32,558 nucleotides of DNA from Micrococcales bacterium (GCA_016212425.1 JACRGJ010000072.1:1-32558); one strand, 5' to 3'; shown: positions 23,491-31,231, counted from the first letter of the stretch. The notes: generated by a model from the sequence alone, not told the origin. Numbers and translations are program-made.

Positions 23491-25530
23491 GTGACTGACG
23501 TCGACTCGCCCGCGGAAGCGGGCTCCCGCGCCGAACTGAGCGCCCTGACGCTGGCGGAGCTGCAGGCTCTCGCTGCGCAGCGCGGCATCACCGGCGTCTC
23601 ACGACGCCGAAAAGGAGAACTCGTGGACATCCTGTCCGACACCGACGGCGCCCCCGCCGACACCGCCGCAGCCGTGAGCGCCGACGCTCCCGCCCGCACC
23701 GACACTCCGGCGAGCACCGACGCTCCCGGCCGCTCCGACACTCCGGCGAGCGCCGACGCTCCGGCCCGCACCGAGGCTCTGGCGAGCACCGAGGCTCCGG
23801 CGAGCGCCGACGCTCCAGCCCGCACCGACGCTCCGGTCGAGCCGGCGCCGCGAGTTCGGCGCTCGCGCCGCGCGACCGCCTCCACCGCCGACGCGGCGGA
23901 GCTCGCCGCCCGTGCCCCCCGCGCGAGCGCCCCGGATGCGTCCGCGGCGACCCCGCAGGTGCCGGCGGCCGAGACCGCCGGCCCGCCGGTCGCGTCGGAT
24001 CAGCCCTCGGCCGCGGGGACGACCGAGGCCGATGCCGCGCGGCAGTCCACCGACGGCGAGCCCGAGGGCGAGTCCGCGCGGGAGGCTCAGGGCTCGGGAC
24101 GCAACCGCAATCGGAATCGCAACCGGAACAAGCCAGCGCAGGGCGGCGAGGGCGAAGACATCCCTTCTCGCCAGAACAGCCAGAACCAGAGCGGCCAGCA
24201 GAACCAGAGTGGCCAGAACCAGAGCGGCCAGAACCAGAGCGGCCAGAACCTGAACGGCCAGGGCGCTCAGCAGAATGGCGGCGAGCAGGGCGAGAGCCGG
24301 CGCAGCCGGTACCGCGATCGCAAGCGCGGCCGCGGCGCGCAGAACGACCTGGACGAGCCCGAGATCAGCGACGACGACGTGCTCATCCCGGTCGCCGGCA
24401 TCCTCGATGTGCTCGACAACTACGCCTTCGTGCGCACCAGCGGGTACCTGCCGGGGGCGAACGACGTCTACGTCTCGCTCGGCCAGGTGAAGAAGTACAA
24501 CCTGCGCAAGGGCGACGCGGTCGTCGGGGCGATCCGTCAGCCGCGCGACGGCGATGGGCAGAGCGGCCGCCAGAAGTACAACGCGATCGTCAAGGTCGAC
24601 TCGGTCAACGGCACGCCGCTCGACCAGCTCGGCGAGCGCACCGACTTCGGCGCCCTCACTCCGGTGTACCCGAATGAGCGGCTGCGGCTCGAGACCGAGC
24701 CGAGCAAGCTCTCGACCCGGATCATCGACCTCATCGCGCCGATCGGGAAGGGCCAGCGCGGTCTCATCGTCGCGCCGCCGAAGGCCGGCAAGACGCTCAT
24801 CCTGCAGGCGATCGCCCGGGCTATCTCGATCAACAACCCCGAAGTGCACATCATGGTCGTCCTCGTCGACGAGCGTCCCGAGGAGGTCACCGACATGCAG
24901 CGGTCGGTGAAGGGCGAGGTCATCGCCTCCACCTTCGACCGCCCGAGCGAGGACCACACCACGGTCGCCGAGCTGGCCATCGAGCGCGCCAAGCGCCTGG
25001 TCGAGCTGGGTAACGACGTGGTCGTGCTCGTGGACTCGATCACGCGGCTCGGCCGGGCCTACAACCTCGCGCAGCCGCCGTCGGGCCGGGTGCTCTCCGG
25101 TGGCGTCGACGCTGCGGCGCTCTACCCGACCAAGCGCTTCTTCGGCGCAGCGCGCAACATCGAGGGCGGCGGATCCCTGACGATCCTCGCCACCGCGCTG
25201 GTGGAGACCGGGTCGAAGATGGAGGAGGTCATCTTCGAGGAGTTCAAGGGCACCGGCAACATGGAGCTGCGGCTCTCGCGCCAGCTGGCCGACAAGCGGA
25301 TCTTCCCCGCCGTCGACATCTACGCCTCCTCGACCCGGCACGAGGAGCAGCTGCTCAGCCCGGACGAGGTGAAGATCACCTGGAGCCTGCGTCGCGCACT
25401 CGCGGGTCTCGAGCTCCAGCAGCAGCTGGAGCGGGTGCTCGGCAAGCTCAAGGAGACCGGGTCGAACACGGAATTCCTCGTGCAGATGCAGAAGTCGCTG
25501 CCCACCGGCTCCGGCAACGGCGGTCACTGA
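23491..25530 (+). CDS. rho: Transcription termination factor Rho with a long repeat-rich insertion
   Basis: Hexameric RNA-dependent ATPase that ends transcription; 679 residues, much longer than E. coli Rho (419). A SAP-like Rho N-terminal helix bundle (about 14-46, [15 protein letters not shown]) is followed by an insertion of about 240 residues. This holds nine hexapeptide repeats (65-118), an acidic/Ala part, an Arg/Asn patch ([12 protein letters not shown]) and a Q/N-rich array (about 228-256). The RNA-binding cold-shock domain starts near 297 and the motor domain has Walker A APPKAGKT (428-435), Walker [12 protein letters not shown] (510-520) and the Q-loop/R-loop [21 protein letters not shown] at 23491 is the only start that fits; its Shine-Dalgarno (AAAGGAA) lies unusually far upstream, about 15 bases. 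Actinobacterial Rho insertions are common; the Q/N array is the unusual part. Confidence 0.97.
   Translation: MTDVDSPAEAGSRAELSALTLAELQALAAQRGITGVSRRRKGELVDILSDTDGAPADTAAAVSADAPARTDTPASTDAPGRSDTPASADAPARTEALASTEAPASADAPARTDAPVEPAPRVRRSRRATASTADAAELAARAPRASAPDASAATPQVPAAETAGPPVASDQPSAAGTTEADAARQSTDGEPEGESAREAQGSGRNRNRNRNRNKPAQGGEGEDIPSRQNSQNQSGQQNQSGQNQSGQNQSGQNLNGQGAQQNGGEQGESRRSRYRDRKRGRGAQNDLDEPEISDDDVLIPVAGILDVLDNYAFVRTSGYLPGANDVYVSLGQVKKYNLRKGDAVVGAIRQPRDGDGQSGRQKYNAIVKVDSVNGTPLDQLGERTDFGALTPVYPNERLRLETEPSKLSTRIIDLIAPIGKGQRGLIVAPPKAGKTLILQAIARAISINNPEVHIMVVLVDERPEEVTDMQRSVKGEVIASTFDRPSEDHTTVAELAIERAKRLVELGNDVVVLVDSITRLGRAYNLAQPPSGRVLSGGVDAAALYPTKRFFGAARNIEGGGSLTILATALVETGSKMEEVIFEEFKGTGNMELRLSRQLADKRIFPAVDIYASSTRHEEQLLSPDEVKITWSLRRALAGLELQQQLERVLGKLKETGSNTEFLVQMQKSLPTGSGNGGH
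23683..23844 (+). repeat. 18-bp tandem repeat coding hexapeptides in Rho
   Basis: Nine in-frame 18-bp units encode [DE][AT][PL]xx[AST]-type hexapeptides such as [12 protein letters not shown] and DAPASA. Some units are nearly identical at the DNA level, so the array probably changes length by slippage without shifting the frame. It lies in the non-conserved insertion. Confidence 0.8.
24181..24258 (+). repeat. 15-bp tandem repeat coding QNQSG units in Rho
   Basis: Five units CAGAACCAGAGCGGC-like: 24181-24195, 24199-24213 (after one extra CAG), 24214-24228, 24229-24243 and 24244-24258. The third and fourth are identical and the first is identical to them, which points to recent expansion. The encoded stretch, with flanking QNS and GQGAQQNGG, is very rich in Gln, Asn, Ser and Gly. 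Confidence 0.9.
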
Positions 25531-25552
25531 GCCCTCCGGGATCGTCAGCGCT

Positions 25553-26629
25553 GTGTTCGAGTCGGTCGCGCCACTCCTCGCCGAGCGCGAGGAGTTGACG
25601 CGCGAGCTGTCGGATCCGGCGGTGCACGCCGATCCGGCGCGCTCGCGCCGGGTCAACCGGCGCTACGCGGAGCTCAGTCGCATCGCGTCCGCGCACGAGA
25701 CGTGGCGGAAGGCGGTCGACGACCTCGCGGCCGCGCGGGAGCTGGCCCGTGACGACGAGTCGTTCGCGGCGGAGGTGCCGGAGCTGGAGCGGTCCGCCTC
25801 CGCGGCGGAGGAGCGCCTGCTCCGGCTGCTGATCCCGCGCGACCCGGATGACGGGCGCGACGTGATCATGGAGATCAAGGGCGGCGAGGGTGGCGAGGAG
25901 TCGGCGCTGTTCGCCGCGGATCTGCTGCGCATGTATCTGCACTACGCCGAGTCGCGCGGCTGGAAGACGGAGCTCCTGGAGCGCACCGAGTCCGATCTCG
26001 GCGGGTACAAGGACGTGCAGGTCGCGATCAAGTCGAGCGCGAGCGATCCGGCGGACGGCGTCTGGGCGAGCCTCAAGTACGAGGGCGGCGTGCACCGCGT
26101 GCAACGGGTGCCCGCGACCGAGTCGCAGGGCCGCATCCACACCTCCACCACGGGCGTGCTGGTGTTCCCCGAGGTGGATGCGCCGGAGGAGATCACGATC
26201 GACGCGAACGAGCTGCGGATCGACGTGTTCCGCTCCTCGGGCCCGGGCGGGCAGAGCGTGAACACCACCGACTCCGCGGTGCGCATCACCCACATCCCCA
26301 CGGGGATCGTGGTGTCGATGCAGAACGAGAAGTCGCAGATCCAGAACCGCGAGGCGGGGATGCGCGTGCTGCGGGCCCGGCTCCTCGCCCGGCAGCAGGA
26401 GGAGCTCGACGCGGCGGCCTCGGATGCCCGGCGCAGCCAGATCCGGGGCATGGACCGGTCCGAGCGCATCCGCACGTACAACTTCCCCGAGAACCGCATC
26501 GCCGACCACCGGACCGGCTACAAGGCCTACAACCTCGACCAGGTGATGAACGGCGCGATCCAGCCGGTGCTCGACTCGCTGATCGCCGCCGACGAGGAGG
26601 CGCGCCTCGCCTCCCTCGCCGACTCCTGA
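25553..26629 (+). CDS. prfA: Peptide chain release factor 1
   Basis: Reads UAA and UAG stop codons and releases the peptide; 358 residues. The PxT stop-codon motif is PAT (187-189) in [17 protein letters not shown], which identifies RF1 rather than RF2 (SPF). The catalytic GGQ is at 232-234 in [23 protein letters not shown] at 25553 starts 22 bases after rho; no strong Shine-Dalgarno is visible. It lies next to prmC, whose product methylates the GGQ glutamine. Confidence 0.98.
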   Translation: MFESVAPLLAEREELTRELSDPAVHADPARSRRVNRRYAELSRIASAHETWRKAVDDLAAARELARDDESFAAEVPELERSASAAEERLLRLLIPRDPDDGRDVIMEIKGGEGGEESALFAADLLRMYLHYAESRGWKTELLERTESDLGGYKDVQVAIKSSASDPADGVWASLKYEGGVHRVQRVPATESQGRIHTSTTGVLVFPEVDAPEEITIDANELRIDVFRSSGPGGQSVNTTDSAVRITHIPTGIVVSMQNEKSQIQNREAGMRVLRARLLARQQEELDAAASDARRSQIRGMDRSERIRTYNFPENRIADHRTGYKAYNLDQVMNGAIQPVLDSLIAADEEARLASLADS

Positions 26630-26633
26630 GCCC

Positions 26634-27500
26634 ATGAGCGAGCCGGCCCTTGCCGAGCTGCTGCGCCGGGGGGTCGACCTGCTCTCGCGCGCGCGGGTCC
26701 CGAGCCCCCAGGCGGATGCGGAGCTGCTGCTCGGGCACGTGCTCGGGTTCTCCCGCGGCGAGTTGCAGGCCAAGGCCCTGGTGGGCGCCCAGGCGTCCTC
26801 CGAACGGGCGCGGGCGTTCCTCGACGCAGTGGAGCGACGCGCGGCGCGGGAGCCGTTGCAGCACATCACCGGCGTCGCCGCCTTCCGGCACCTGCAGTTG
26901 CGGGTGGGGCCCGGGGTGTTCGTCCCGCGCCCGGAGACCGAGACGGTCGCCCAGCTCGCGATCGACGCCCTCCTCGCGGTCCCCTCGCCCGCACCGGTCG
27001 CGATCGACCTCGGCACCGGCAGCGGTGCGATCGCGCTTGCGCTGGCGACGGAGGTGGCGCACGCCCGGGTGATCGCGGTGGAGAACTCCGCCCGCGCCTT
27101 CGTGTGGGCCCGGGAGAACGCGGCCGCCGTGGGGGTGTCGAACCTGCGGCTCGTGTTCGACGACCTCGCCCACTGCCTGCCCGACCTCGAGGGGGCTGCG
27201 GATGTGGTGGTGTCGAATCCGCCCTACATCCCCGACGACGCCGTGCCACGCGATCCGGAGGTGCGCCTGCACGACCCGGCCGCTGCGCTGTACGGCGGTC
27301 CGGATGGTCTCGACGTGGTCCGCGCACTGTCTCATCGCGCGCTGACGTTCCTGCGCCCGGGCGGCGCGCTCATCCTGGAGCACGGGGAGCAGCAGGGCCG
27401 CGCTCTCCGCACGCTCCTGGCCGCGGACGGCTGGCGCGACCCCGTCACCCACAAGGACCTCACCCGGCGCGACCGCGCCACCACCGCGACCCGCCCGTGA
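26634..27500 (+). CDS. prmC: Release factor glutamine methyltransferase
   Basis: SAM-dependent N5-methylation of the GGQ glutamine of RF1/RF2; 288 residues. N-terminal helical domain (about 1-75), SAM loop AIDLGTGSGAIALALA, and the catalytic SNPPYIP with Asn195 that holds the glutamine. ALYGGPDGLDVVR is the typical C-terminal motif. ATG at 26634 follows the prfA stop by four bases, so the two are an operon. The last codons (ATTATRP) run into a C-rich repeat array that starts at the stop codon. Confidence 0.97.
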   Translation: MSEPALAELLRRGVDLLSRARVPSPQADAELLLGHVLGFSRGELQAKALVGAQASSERARAFLDAVERRAAREPLQHITGVAAFRHLQLRVGPGVFVPRPETETVAQLAIDALLAVPSPAPVAIDLGTGSGAIALALATEVAHARVIAVENSARAFVWARENAAAVGVSNLRLVFDDLAHCLPDLEGAADVVVSNPPYIPDDAVPRDPEVRLHDPAAALYGGPDGLDVVRALSHRALTFLRPGGALILEHGEQQGRALRTLLAADGWRDPVTHKDLTRRDRATTATRP

Positions 27501-27600
27501 CCCGCCCCGCCCCGACCCGCCTCGCCCCCTGACCCGCCTCGCCTCGCCCCCGACGCCCGCCCTTTGACCCGCCTCGCCCCGACGCCCGCCCCCTGACCCC
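27499..27600. repeat. Degenerate C-rich repeats (GACCCGCCTCGCCCC-type) after prmC
   Basis: Units related to GACCCGCCTCGCCCC recur at 27499, 27514, 27531 and 27566, mixed with shorter GACGCCCGCCCC units at 27552 and 27581. The first unit overlaps the prmC stop, and the same GACCCGCCC sequence is already present in the last prmC codons (27488), so the array seems to have grown out of the gene end. A transcript of this stretch is C-rich and G-poor, the kind of RNA that Rho prefers. Confidence 0.7.
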
Positions 27601-27621
27601 CGACGGGCCGCCCCTCGTCCC

Positions 27622-27663
27622 AAGCCCCAAGCCCCAAGCCCTAAGCCCCGAGCCCCGAGCCCC
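27622..27663. repeat. 7-bp microsatellite AAGCCCC/GAGCCCC, six units
   Basis: Units in order: AAGCCCC, AAGCCCC, AAGCCCT, AAGCCCC, GAGCCCC, GAGCCCC, and one more isolated GAGCCCC at 27678-27684. The minus strand is (GGGGCTT)n with runs of three or four Gs, a good intramolecular G-quadruplex motif. Confidence 0.9.
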
Positions 27664-27692
27664 GCGCGCTCAGGCACGAGCCCCGCACCTAT

Positions 27693-27750
27693 CGAGAGGC
27701 CACGACACGCCGCAACGCCCCGCGCGGTAGCGGCGTGTTGTGGCCTCTCG
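27693..27750. repeat. Extragenic palindrome, copy 1 (21-bp stem)
   Basis: The arms 27693-27713 and 27730-27750 are complementary over 21 positions with a single G-T pair, enclosing a 16-base loop. The arm begins CGAGAGGCCACGACACGCC. It is a very stable hairpin in RNA of either strand. A second copy with the same arm length and loop length lies 152 bp to the right. It stands between the convergent prmC and HAD genes and could act as a bidirectional terminator or as a REP-like element. Confidence 0.9.
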
Positions 27751-27775
27751 GTGTCGGTGTCGGTGGGGTGGTGGT

Positions 27776-27809
27776 GGCTCAAGCGCGGCCGCGGAAGGCC
27801 CCTCGATCG
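27776..27809 (-). pseudogene. Decayed duplicate of the 3' end of the HAD hydrolase gene
   Basis: Bases 27776-27809 align with 27978-28018, the last codons and stop of the HAD gene. There are 31 matches in 34 positions and one clean gap of seven bases (28003-28009 absent in the copy). Both copies are preceded, on the plus strand, by the hairpin and a GT-rich stretch. So a unit of hairpin, GT-rich spacer and gene end has been duplicated, and this copy is not translated. Confidence 0.75.
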
Positions 27810-27844
27810 ACCCGCCCCGCACCCCACCCGAGCGCCGCCCCCTT

Positions 27845-27902
27845 CGAGCGGCCCCGACACGCCGCGACGCCCTGGGCGGTAGTGGCGTGTCGTGGCCTCT
27901 CG
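27845..27902. repeat. Extragenic palindrome, copy 2
   Basis: The arms 27845-27865 and 27882-27902 pair over 21 positions with two mismatches and one G-T pair, with a 16-base loop. Both mismatches are A-to-C changes in the left arm relative to copy 1. The right arm keeps the shared GGCGTGTCGTGGCCTCTCG. The loop also resembles copy 1 (both end in GCGGTA). Confidence 0.85.
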
Positions 27903-27977
27903 GTGGCGGGTGGCGGGTGGCGGGTGGCGGTGGCGGGTGGCGGGTGTCGGTCGGGTGGCGGGTGGCGGGTGGCGGTG
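27903..27977. repeat. 7-bp G-rich microsatellite GGGTGGC
   Basis: About ten units of GGGTGGC, with a few shortened ones (GGTGGC, GGTGTC), run from the hairpin to the HAD stop codon. The plus strand has many GGG runs and is a G-quadruplex motif. The equivalent place in copy 1 (27751-27775) holds only about 25 bases of GTGTCG/GGTGG sequence, so this array has expanded. Confidence 0.9.
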
Positions 27978-27980
27978 GGC

Positions 27981-28604
27981 TCAGGCGCGGACGCGGGAGG
28001 CCGCGAACTCCTCGATCGCCGCACGGAGGGCGCCCGGGTCGCGGTACAGGTGCGCCGTGATGCCGAGGCCGGCGGCGGAGGCGATGTTCTCGGGCAGGTC
28101 GTCCGCGAAGAAGGTGTCCTCGGGGCGGGCGTCGTAGGAGCGCAGCATCGCCCGGTAGACCTCCGGATCGGGTTTGCGCGCGCCGTAGGAAGCGGACGCG
28201 CGCAGGTGCTCGCGGCCGAACAGCGGCACGAGCTCGGGCACCAGTTCCGAGAGCCGCTCGTGGATCAGCGGACCGTTGTTCGTGAGCACGCTGACCCGGC
28301 CCAGCTCGGAGGCCCGCGCAACGGCCGCGAGCGCGCCCGGCCGAGGAGTCATCGCGGAGCGCCGCGCGGCCAGCCAGTCCGCCACCCCGATCGAGCGTTC
28401 GAGCGCCGCGTTCGCCGCGGCGAGGTAGGCGGCGCCGTCCGGGTATCCGCCGGCCTCGGCGCGTCCCTCGCCCTCGAGGTTCCACCAGCGGCGGCGCAGC
28501 TCGCCGAGATCGTGGCCGGTCAGCTCGGTGAGGGCCGCCATCCGCTGCCGCCAGTCGTAGTCGAACAGGGTGTCGTCGAGGTCGAACACGAAGAGGAGTG
28601 ACAC
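27981..28604 (-). CDS. HAD-superfamily hydrolase (subfamily IA)
   Basis: 207-residue phosphatase-like protein with all four HAD motifs: FVFDLDDTLFDYD (D8 nucleophile, D10), VLTNNG, GARKPDPEVY (Lys) and FFADDLPENI. The cap between motifs I and II is helical, as in subfamily IA (pyrimidine 5'-nucleotidase/phosphoglycolate phosphatase-like). Substrate not determinable. GTG at 28604 is chosen because it places the first motif normally and has GGAGA ten bases upstream. An ATG at 28643 would add 13 residues but lies on the same CATG as the start of the divergent Sua5-type gene. It is inverted relative to all flanking core genes. Confidence 0.87.
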   Translation of the reverse strand: MSLLFVFDLDDTLFDYDWRQRMAALTELTGHDLGELRRRWWNLEGEGRAEAGGYPDGAAYLAAANAALERSIGVADWLAARRSAMTPRPGALAAVARASELGRVSVLTNNGPLIHERLSELVPELVPLFGREHLRASASYGARKPDPEVYRAMLRSYDARPEDTFFADDLPENIASAAGLGITAHLYRDPGALRAAIEEFAASRVRA

Positions 28605-28625
28605 GATCCGCCATTCTCCCGTAGC

Positions 28626-28642
28626 TAAACTGACCGCCGACA
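28626..28642 (+). promoter_or_regulatory. -10 box before the Sua5-type gene, nearly leaderless
   Basis: TAAACT (28626-28631) is followed by ten bases and the ATG at 28642, so the transcript would begin about three to four bases before the start codon. No Shine-Dalgarno is present. Confidence 0.5.
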
Positions 28643-29328
28643 TGGCGACCCTCTACGACTGCTCCGAGCCCGAGGAGCTGATGACCGGCATGCGCCTCGC
28701 GCGCCAGGCCATCCGACGCGGTCAGCTGGTGGTGTTGCCGACCGACACCGTCTACGGGGTGGCCGCCGACGCGTTCCGCCCGGATGCGGTGCAACGCCTG
28801 CTCGACGCGAAGGGCCGCGGCCGCGACGCGCCGCCTCCGGTGCTGGTACCCGGCACCGATCAGCTCGCCGCCCTCGCCGAGACGGTACCCGAGGAGGTCG
28901 ACCGCCTGGTCGCGGAGTTCTGGCCGGGGGGCCTCACGATCGTCCTGCGGGCGCGATCGACGCTCACCTGGGACCTGGGGGAGACGCGGGGCACCGTCGC
29001 GGTGCGGATGCCCTCCGACCGGATCGCCCTCGAGCTGCTCGCCGAGACAGGACCGCTCGCCGTCTCGAGCGCCAACCTCACCGGCCAGCCCGCAGCCATG
29101 ACGGCGGAGGAGGCGCACCGGATGCTCGGCTCCGCCATCGAGGTGTACCTGGACGGCGGACCCGCCGGCATCGCCTACGCCGCGCTCGGAGCGGCCGAGG
29201 GAACCGGGTCGACCATCGTCGACGCGACGGCACTGGAGGATCCGGACGGGAAGCTGCGCATCCTGCGCCACGGGGTGATCCCGGACGAGGAGATCGTGCG
29301 GATCGTCGGGGCCGAGCGGTGCGCATAG
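28642..29328 (+). CDS. L-threonylcarbamoyladenylate synthase (Sua5/YrdC family)
   Basis: Makes threonylcarbamoyl-AMP from threonine, bicarbonate and ATP for the t6A modification of tRNAs that read ANN codons. 228 residues containing the YrdC domain: LVVLPTDTVYGVAADAF, DAKGRGRDAPPPVLV, FWPGGLTIVL, VAVRMPSD and PLAVSSANLTGQPA. The length fits the actinobacterial group, longer than E. coli TsaC (190) and shorter than full Sua5 (about 340). ATG at 28642 follows the -10 box; longer frames would start inside the divergent HAD gene. Its stop overlaps the next start by ten bases. Confidence 0.95.
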   Translation: MATLYDCSEPEELMTGMRLARQAIRRGQLVVLPTDTVYGVAADAFRPDAVQRLLDAKGRGRDAPPPVLVPGTDQLAALAETVPEEVDRLVAEFWPGGLTIVLRARSTLTWDLGETRGTVAVRMPSDRIALELLAETGPLAVSSANLTGQPAAMTAEEAHRMLGSAIEVYLDGGPAGIAYAALGAAEGTGSTIVDATALEDPDGKLRILRHGVIPDEEIVRIVGAERCA

Positions 29329-30668
29329 TCTTCTACGTCCTCGTCGTCGGCTCGACGGCGCTCGTGAGCTGGGTGTTCTCCACCCTCATCTGGCGGATGG
29401 GGATGAAGTACCGCTGGTACCCGAAGATCCGGGACCGCGACGTGCACTCGAGCCCGACCCCGCGTCTGGGCGGCATCGCGATGTTCGTGGGCGTCCTCGC
29501 GGCGTTCGTCGTCGCCAGCCGCCTGCCCGCCTTCAGCGTGATGTTCGCCGAGCCCGCGAAGATCTGGGGCATCCTCGGGGCCGCCGCGCTGATCGTCGCG
29601 CTCGGCGTCGCCGACGACCTCTGGGACCTGGACTGGTACACGAAGCTCGCCGGGCAGATCATCGCCGCGTTCATCCTCGCCTGGCCGGGCACGCAGCTGT
29701 TCACCCTCCCGGTGCCGGGCGGGGTGTTGTACAACTCCGGGTTCTTCTCGCTGGCGCTCACGGTCTTCGTCGTGGTGCTGGTGATGAACGCGGTCAACTT
29801 CATCGACGGCCTCGACGGGCTCGTCGCCGGGGTCGCCATCATCTCCAACGGCGTCTTCTTCATCTACAGCTACCTGATCTCGACCGGACCCGAGGCGCAG
29901 ACGGACTACTTCAACCTCGGATCGTTCCTCGCGGCAGCGGTGATCGGGGTCTGCATCGGGTTCCTGCCGCTCAACTGGCCGCCGGCCAAGCTGTTCATGG
30001 GCGACTCGGGAGCCCTGCTCATCGGCCTGCTGACGGCGACCTCGACCATCGCGGTCACCGGGTCTCTGGATCCCTGCACGATCTCGACGGCGAGCTGTCC
30101 GGCACCCGGCGCGACGCCCGCCTCCGACATCCTCGGCGGGTCGGGAACCCTCCCCGCCTTCATCCCGATCCTGTTGCCCTTCGCGGTCCTGCTCGTGCCG
30201 CTGCTGGACTTAGGGCTCGCCGCACTGCGTCGTCTCGGCGCCGGCAAGTCGCCCTTCAGCGCAGATCGCAAGCATCTGCACCATCGACTCCTCGACATGG
30301 GGCATTCGCGCCTCGCCGCAACGCTGATCTTCTACGGATGGTCCGCGGTCGCCTCCGTCGGGCTGCTGATGTTCCTGTTCGTCGAGTGGTGGTGGGCGCT
30401 GGTCGCGCTTCTCGTCGGCTTCCTGATCTGCGCCGTGGTGACCCTGTCGCCGCTCAGCCGCCGGAAGGCGGTGGAGGCCGCGGTGCAGAGCCTGTCCGAA
30501 GACGAGGCCGTGCATGCCGGCGTGGCTCGCTACGACCCGCTGGACGCCGCCGCCGTCACGGACGAGCTCGATCGCGACGCCGTCGCGGTCGTGCGGGCCC
30601 GGGTCGATGAAGCGCGGGCGTCCGAGGGGCGGGATCGCGAGGAACGGCGGAGGAGCACAGGCGGATGA
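29319..30668 (+). CDS. Polyprenyl-phosphate sugar-1-phosphate transferase (WecA/TagO type)
   Basis: Multi-pass membrane enzyme that moves a sugar-phosphate (commonly GlcNAc-1-P) from a UDP-sugar to undecaprenyl or decaprenyl phosphate, starting cell-wall polymer or linkage-unit synthesis. 449 residues. Motifs: DRDVHSSPTPRLGGIAMF (about 39-56), NFIDGLDGLVAGVA (from 160), FMGDSGALLIG, and HLHHRLLDMGHS (about 319), which marks the WecA/TagO group rather than MraY. A C-terminal polar tail of about 60 residues is extra. GTG overlaps the Sua5-type gene by ten bases and its stop overlaps the next gene by four. This position before the ATP synthase operon is typical of actinobacteria. Confidence 0.92.
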   Translation: MRIVFYVLVVGSTALVSWVFSTLIWRMGMKYRWYPKIRDRDVHSSPTPRLGGIAMFVGVLAAFVVASRLPAFSVMFAEPAKIWGILGAAALIVALGVADDLWDLDWYTKLAGQIIAAFILAWPGTQLFTLPVPGGVLYNSGFFSLALTVFVVVLVMNAVNFIDGLDGLVAGVAIISNGVFFIYSYLISTGPEAQTDYFNLGSFLAAAVIGVCIGFLPLNWPPAKLFMGDSGALLIGLLTATSTIAVTGSLDPCTISTASCPAPGATPASDILGGSGTLPAFIPILLPFAVLLVPLLDLGLAALRRLGAGKSPFSADRKHLHHRLLDMGHSRLAATLIFYGWSAVASVGLLMFLFVEWWWALVALLVGFLICAVVTLSPLSRRKAVEAAVQSLSEDEAVHAGVARYDPLDAAAVTDELDRDAVAVVRARVDEARASEGRDREERRRSTGG

Positions 30669-31231
30669 GCGAGACACGGGGCACGGGACGCCGAGGCGCA
30701 GGAACCCGGGGCGCGGCGAGCACGGGAGGCGCACGGCGGTGGATCAGCACCGCACCCGTGTTCCACACCGCCCTGCTCGGCGGGGGCATCGTCGCGGCGA
30801 CCGTCGCGATCGTCGGCGGTGGGATCGGCGTGCTCGTCGACGGGCAGCGCGGGCTGCTCGGCGCACTGGTCGGCGCCGGCCTGGCAGGCGTGTTCCTCGG
30901 GATCACGGCGGCGAGCATGCTGTTCGCCGCCCGGGTCGCGCGGGGGGACCTCACGAGCCCCGTCTACTTCGGGATCGTCATCGCCGTCTGGTTCGTCAAG
31001 CTCGTGCTCTTCACCGTCGTCGCGGTGCTGCTGCGCGGCGCCAACGGGCTGAACCCCTACGTCTTCTTCTTCTGCGTGATCGCCGCGGTCATCGGCTCGC
31101 TGCTGGTGGATTGCGTCGCCGTCGCGCGTTCTCGAGTGCCCTACGTCAGCGACATCGAGCTCCCCGGCCCGGCCGGCCCGCTCGGCCGCCCCGCGGACGA
31201 CCGGGGCGCCGATGGCGCATCGATTCCTTGA
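30665..31231 (+). CDS. Membrane protein in the AtpI position
   Basis: 188 residues with a polar Arg/Gly/Thr-rich N-terminus (about 1-28), four hydrophobic segments (about 33-55, 62-86, 98-120 and 127-148) and a Pro/Gly-rich polar tail. In this place other actinobacteria have an AtpI-like protein thought to help c-ring assembly. The four-segment layout fits, but I see no clear AtpI signature. ATG overlaps the upstream stop by four bases (ATGA), so translation is coupled. Confidence 0.75.
   Translation: MSETRGTGRRGAGTRGAASTGGARRWISTAPVFHTALLGGGIVAATVAIVGGGIGVLVDGQRGLLGALVGAGLAGVFLGITAASMLFAARVARGDLTSPVYFGIVIAVWFVKLVLFTVVAVLLRGANGLNPYVFFFCVIAAVIGSLLVDCVAVARSRVPYVSDIELPGPAGPLGRPADDRGADGASIP

Noticed and set aside
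23599-25656. Long minus-strand open frame opposite rho
   Set aside because: It mirrors the codon pattern of rho, shows only Leu/Arg/Val-rich repeats derived from the rho arrays, and has no recognisable motif or start signal.
27501-27980. Possible CRISPR array at the repeat region after prmC
   Set aside because: The repeats are tandem microsatellites and two hairpins, not regularly spaced identical repeats with unique spacers, and no cas genes are nearby.
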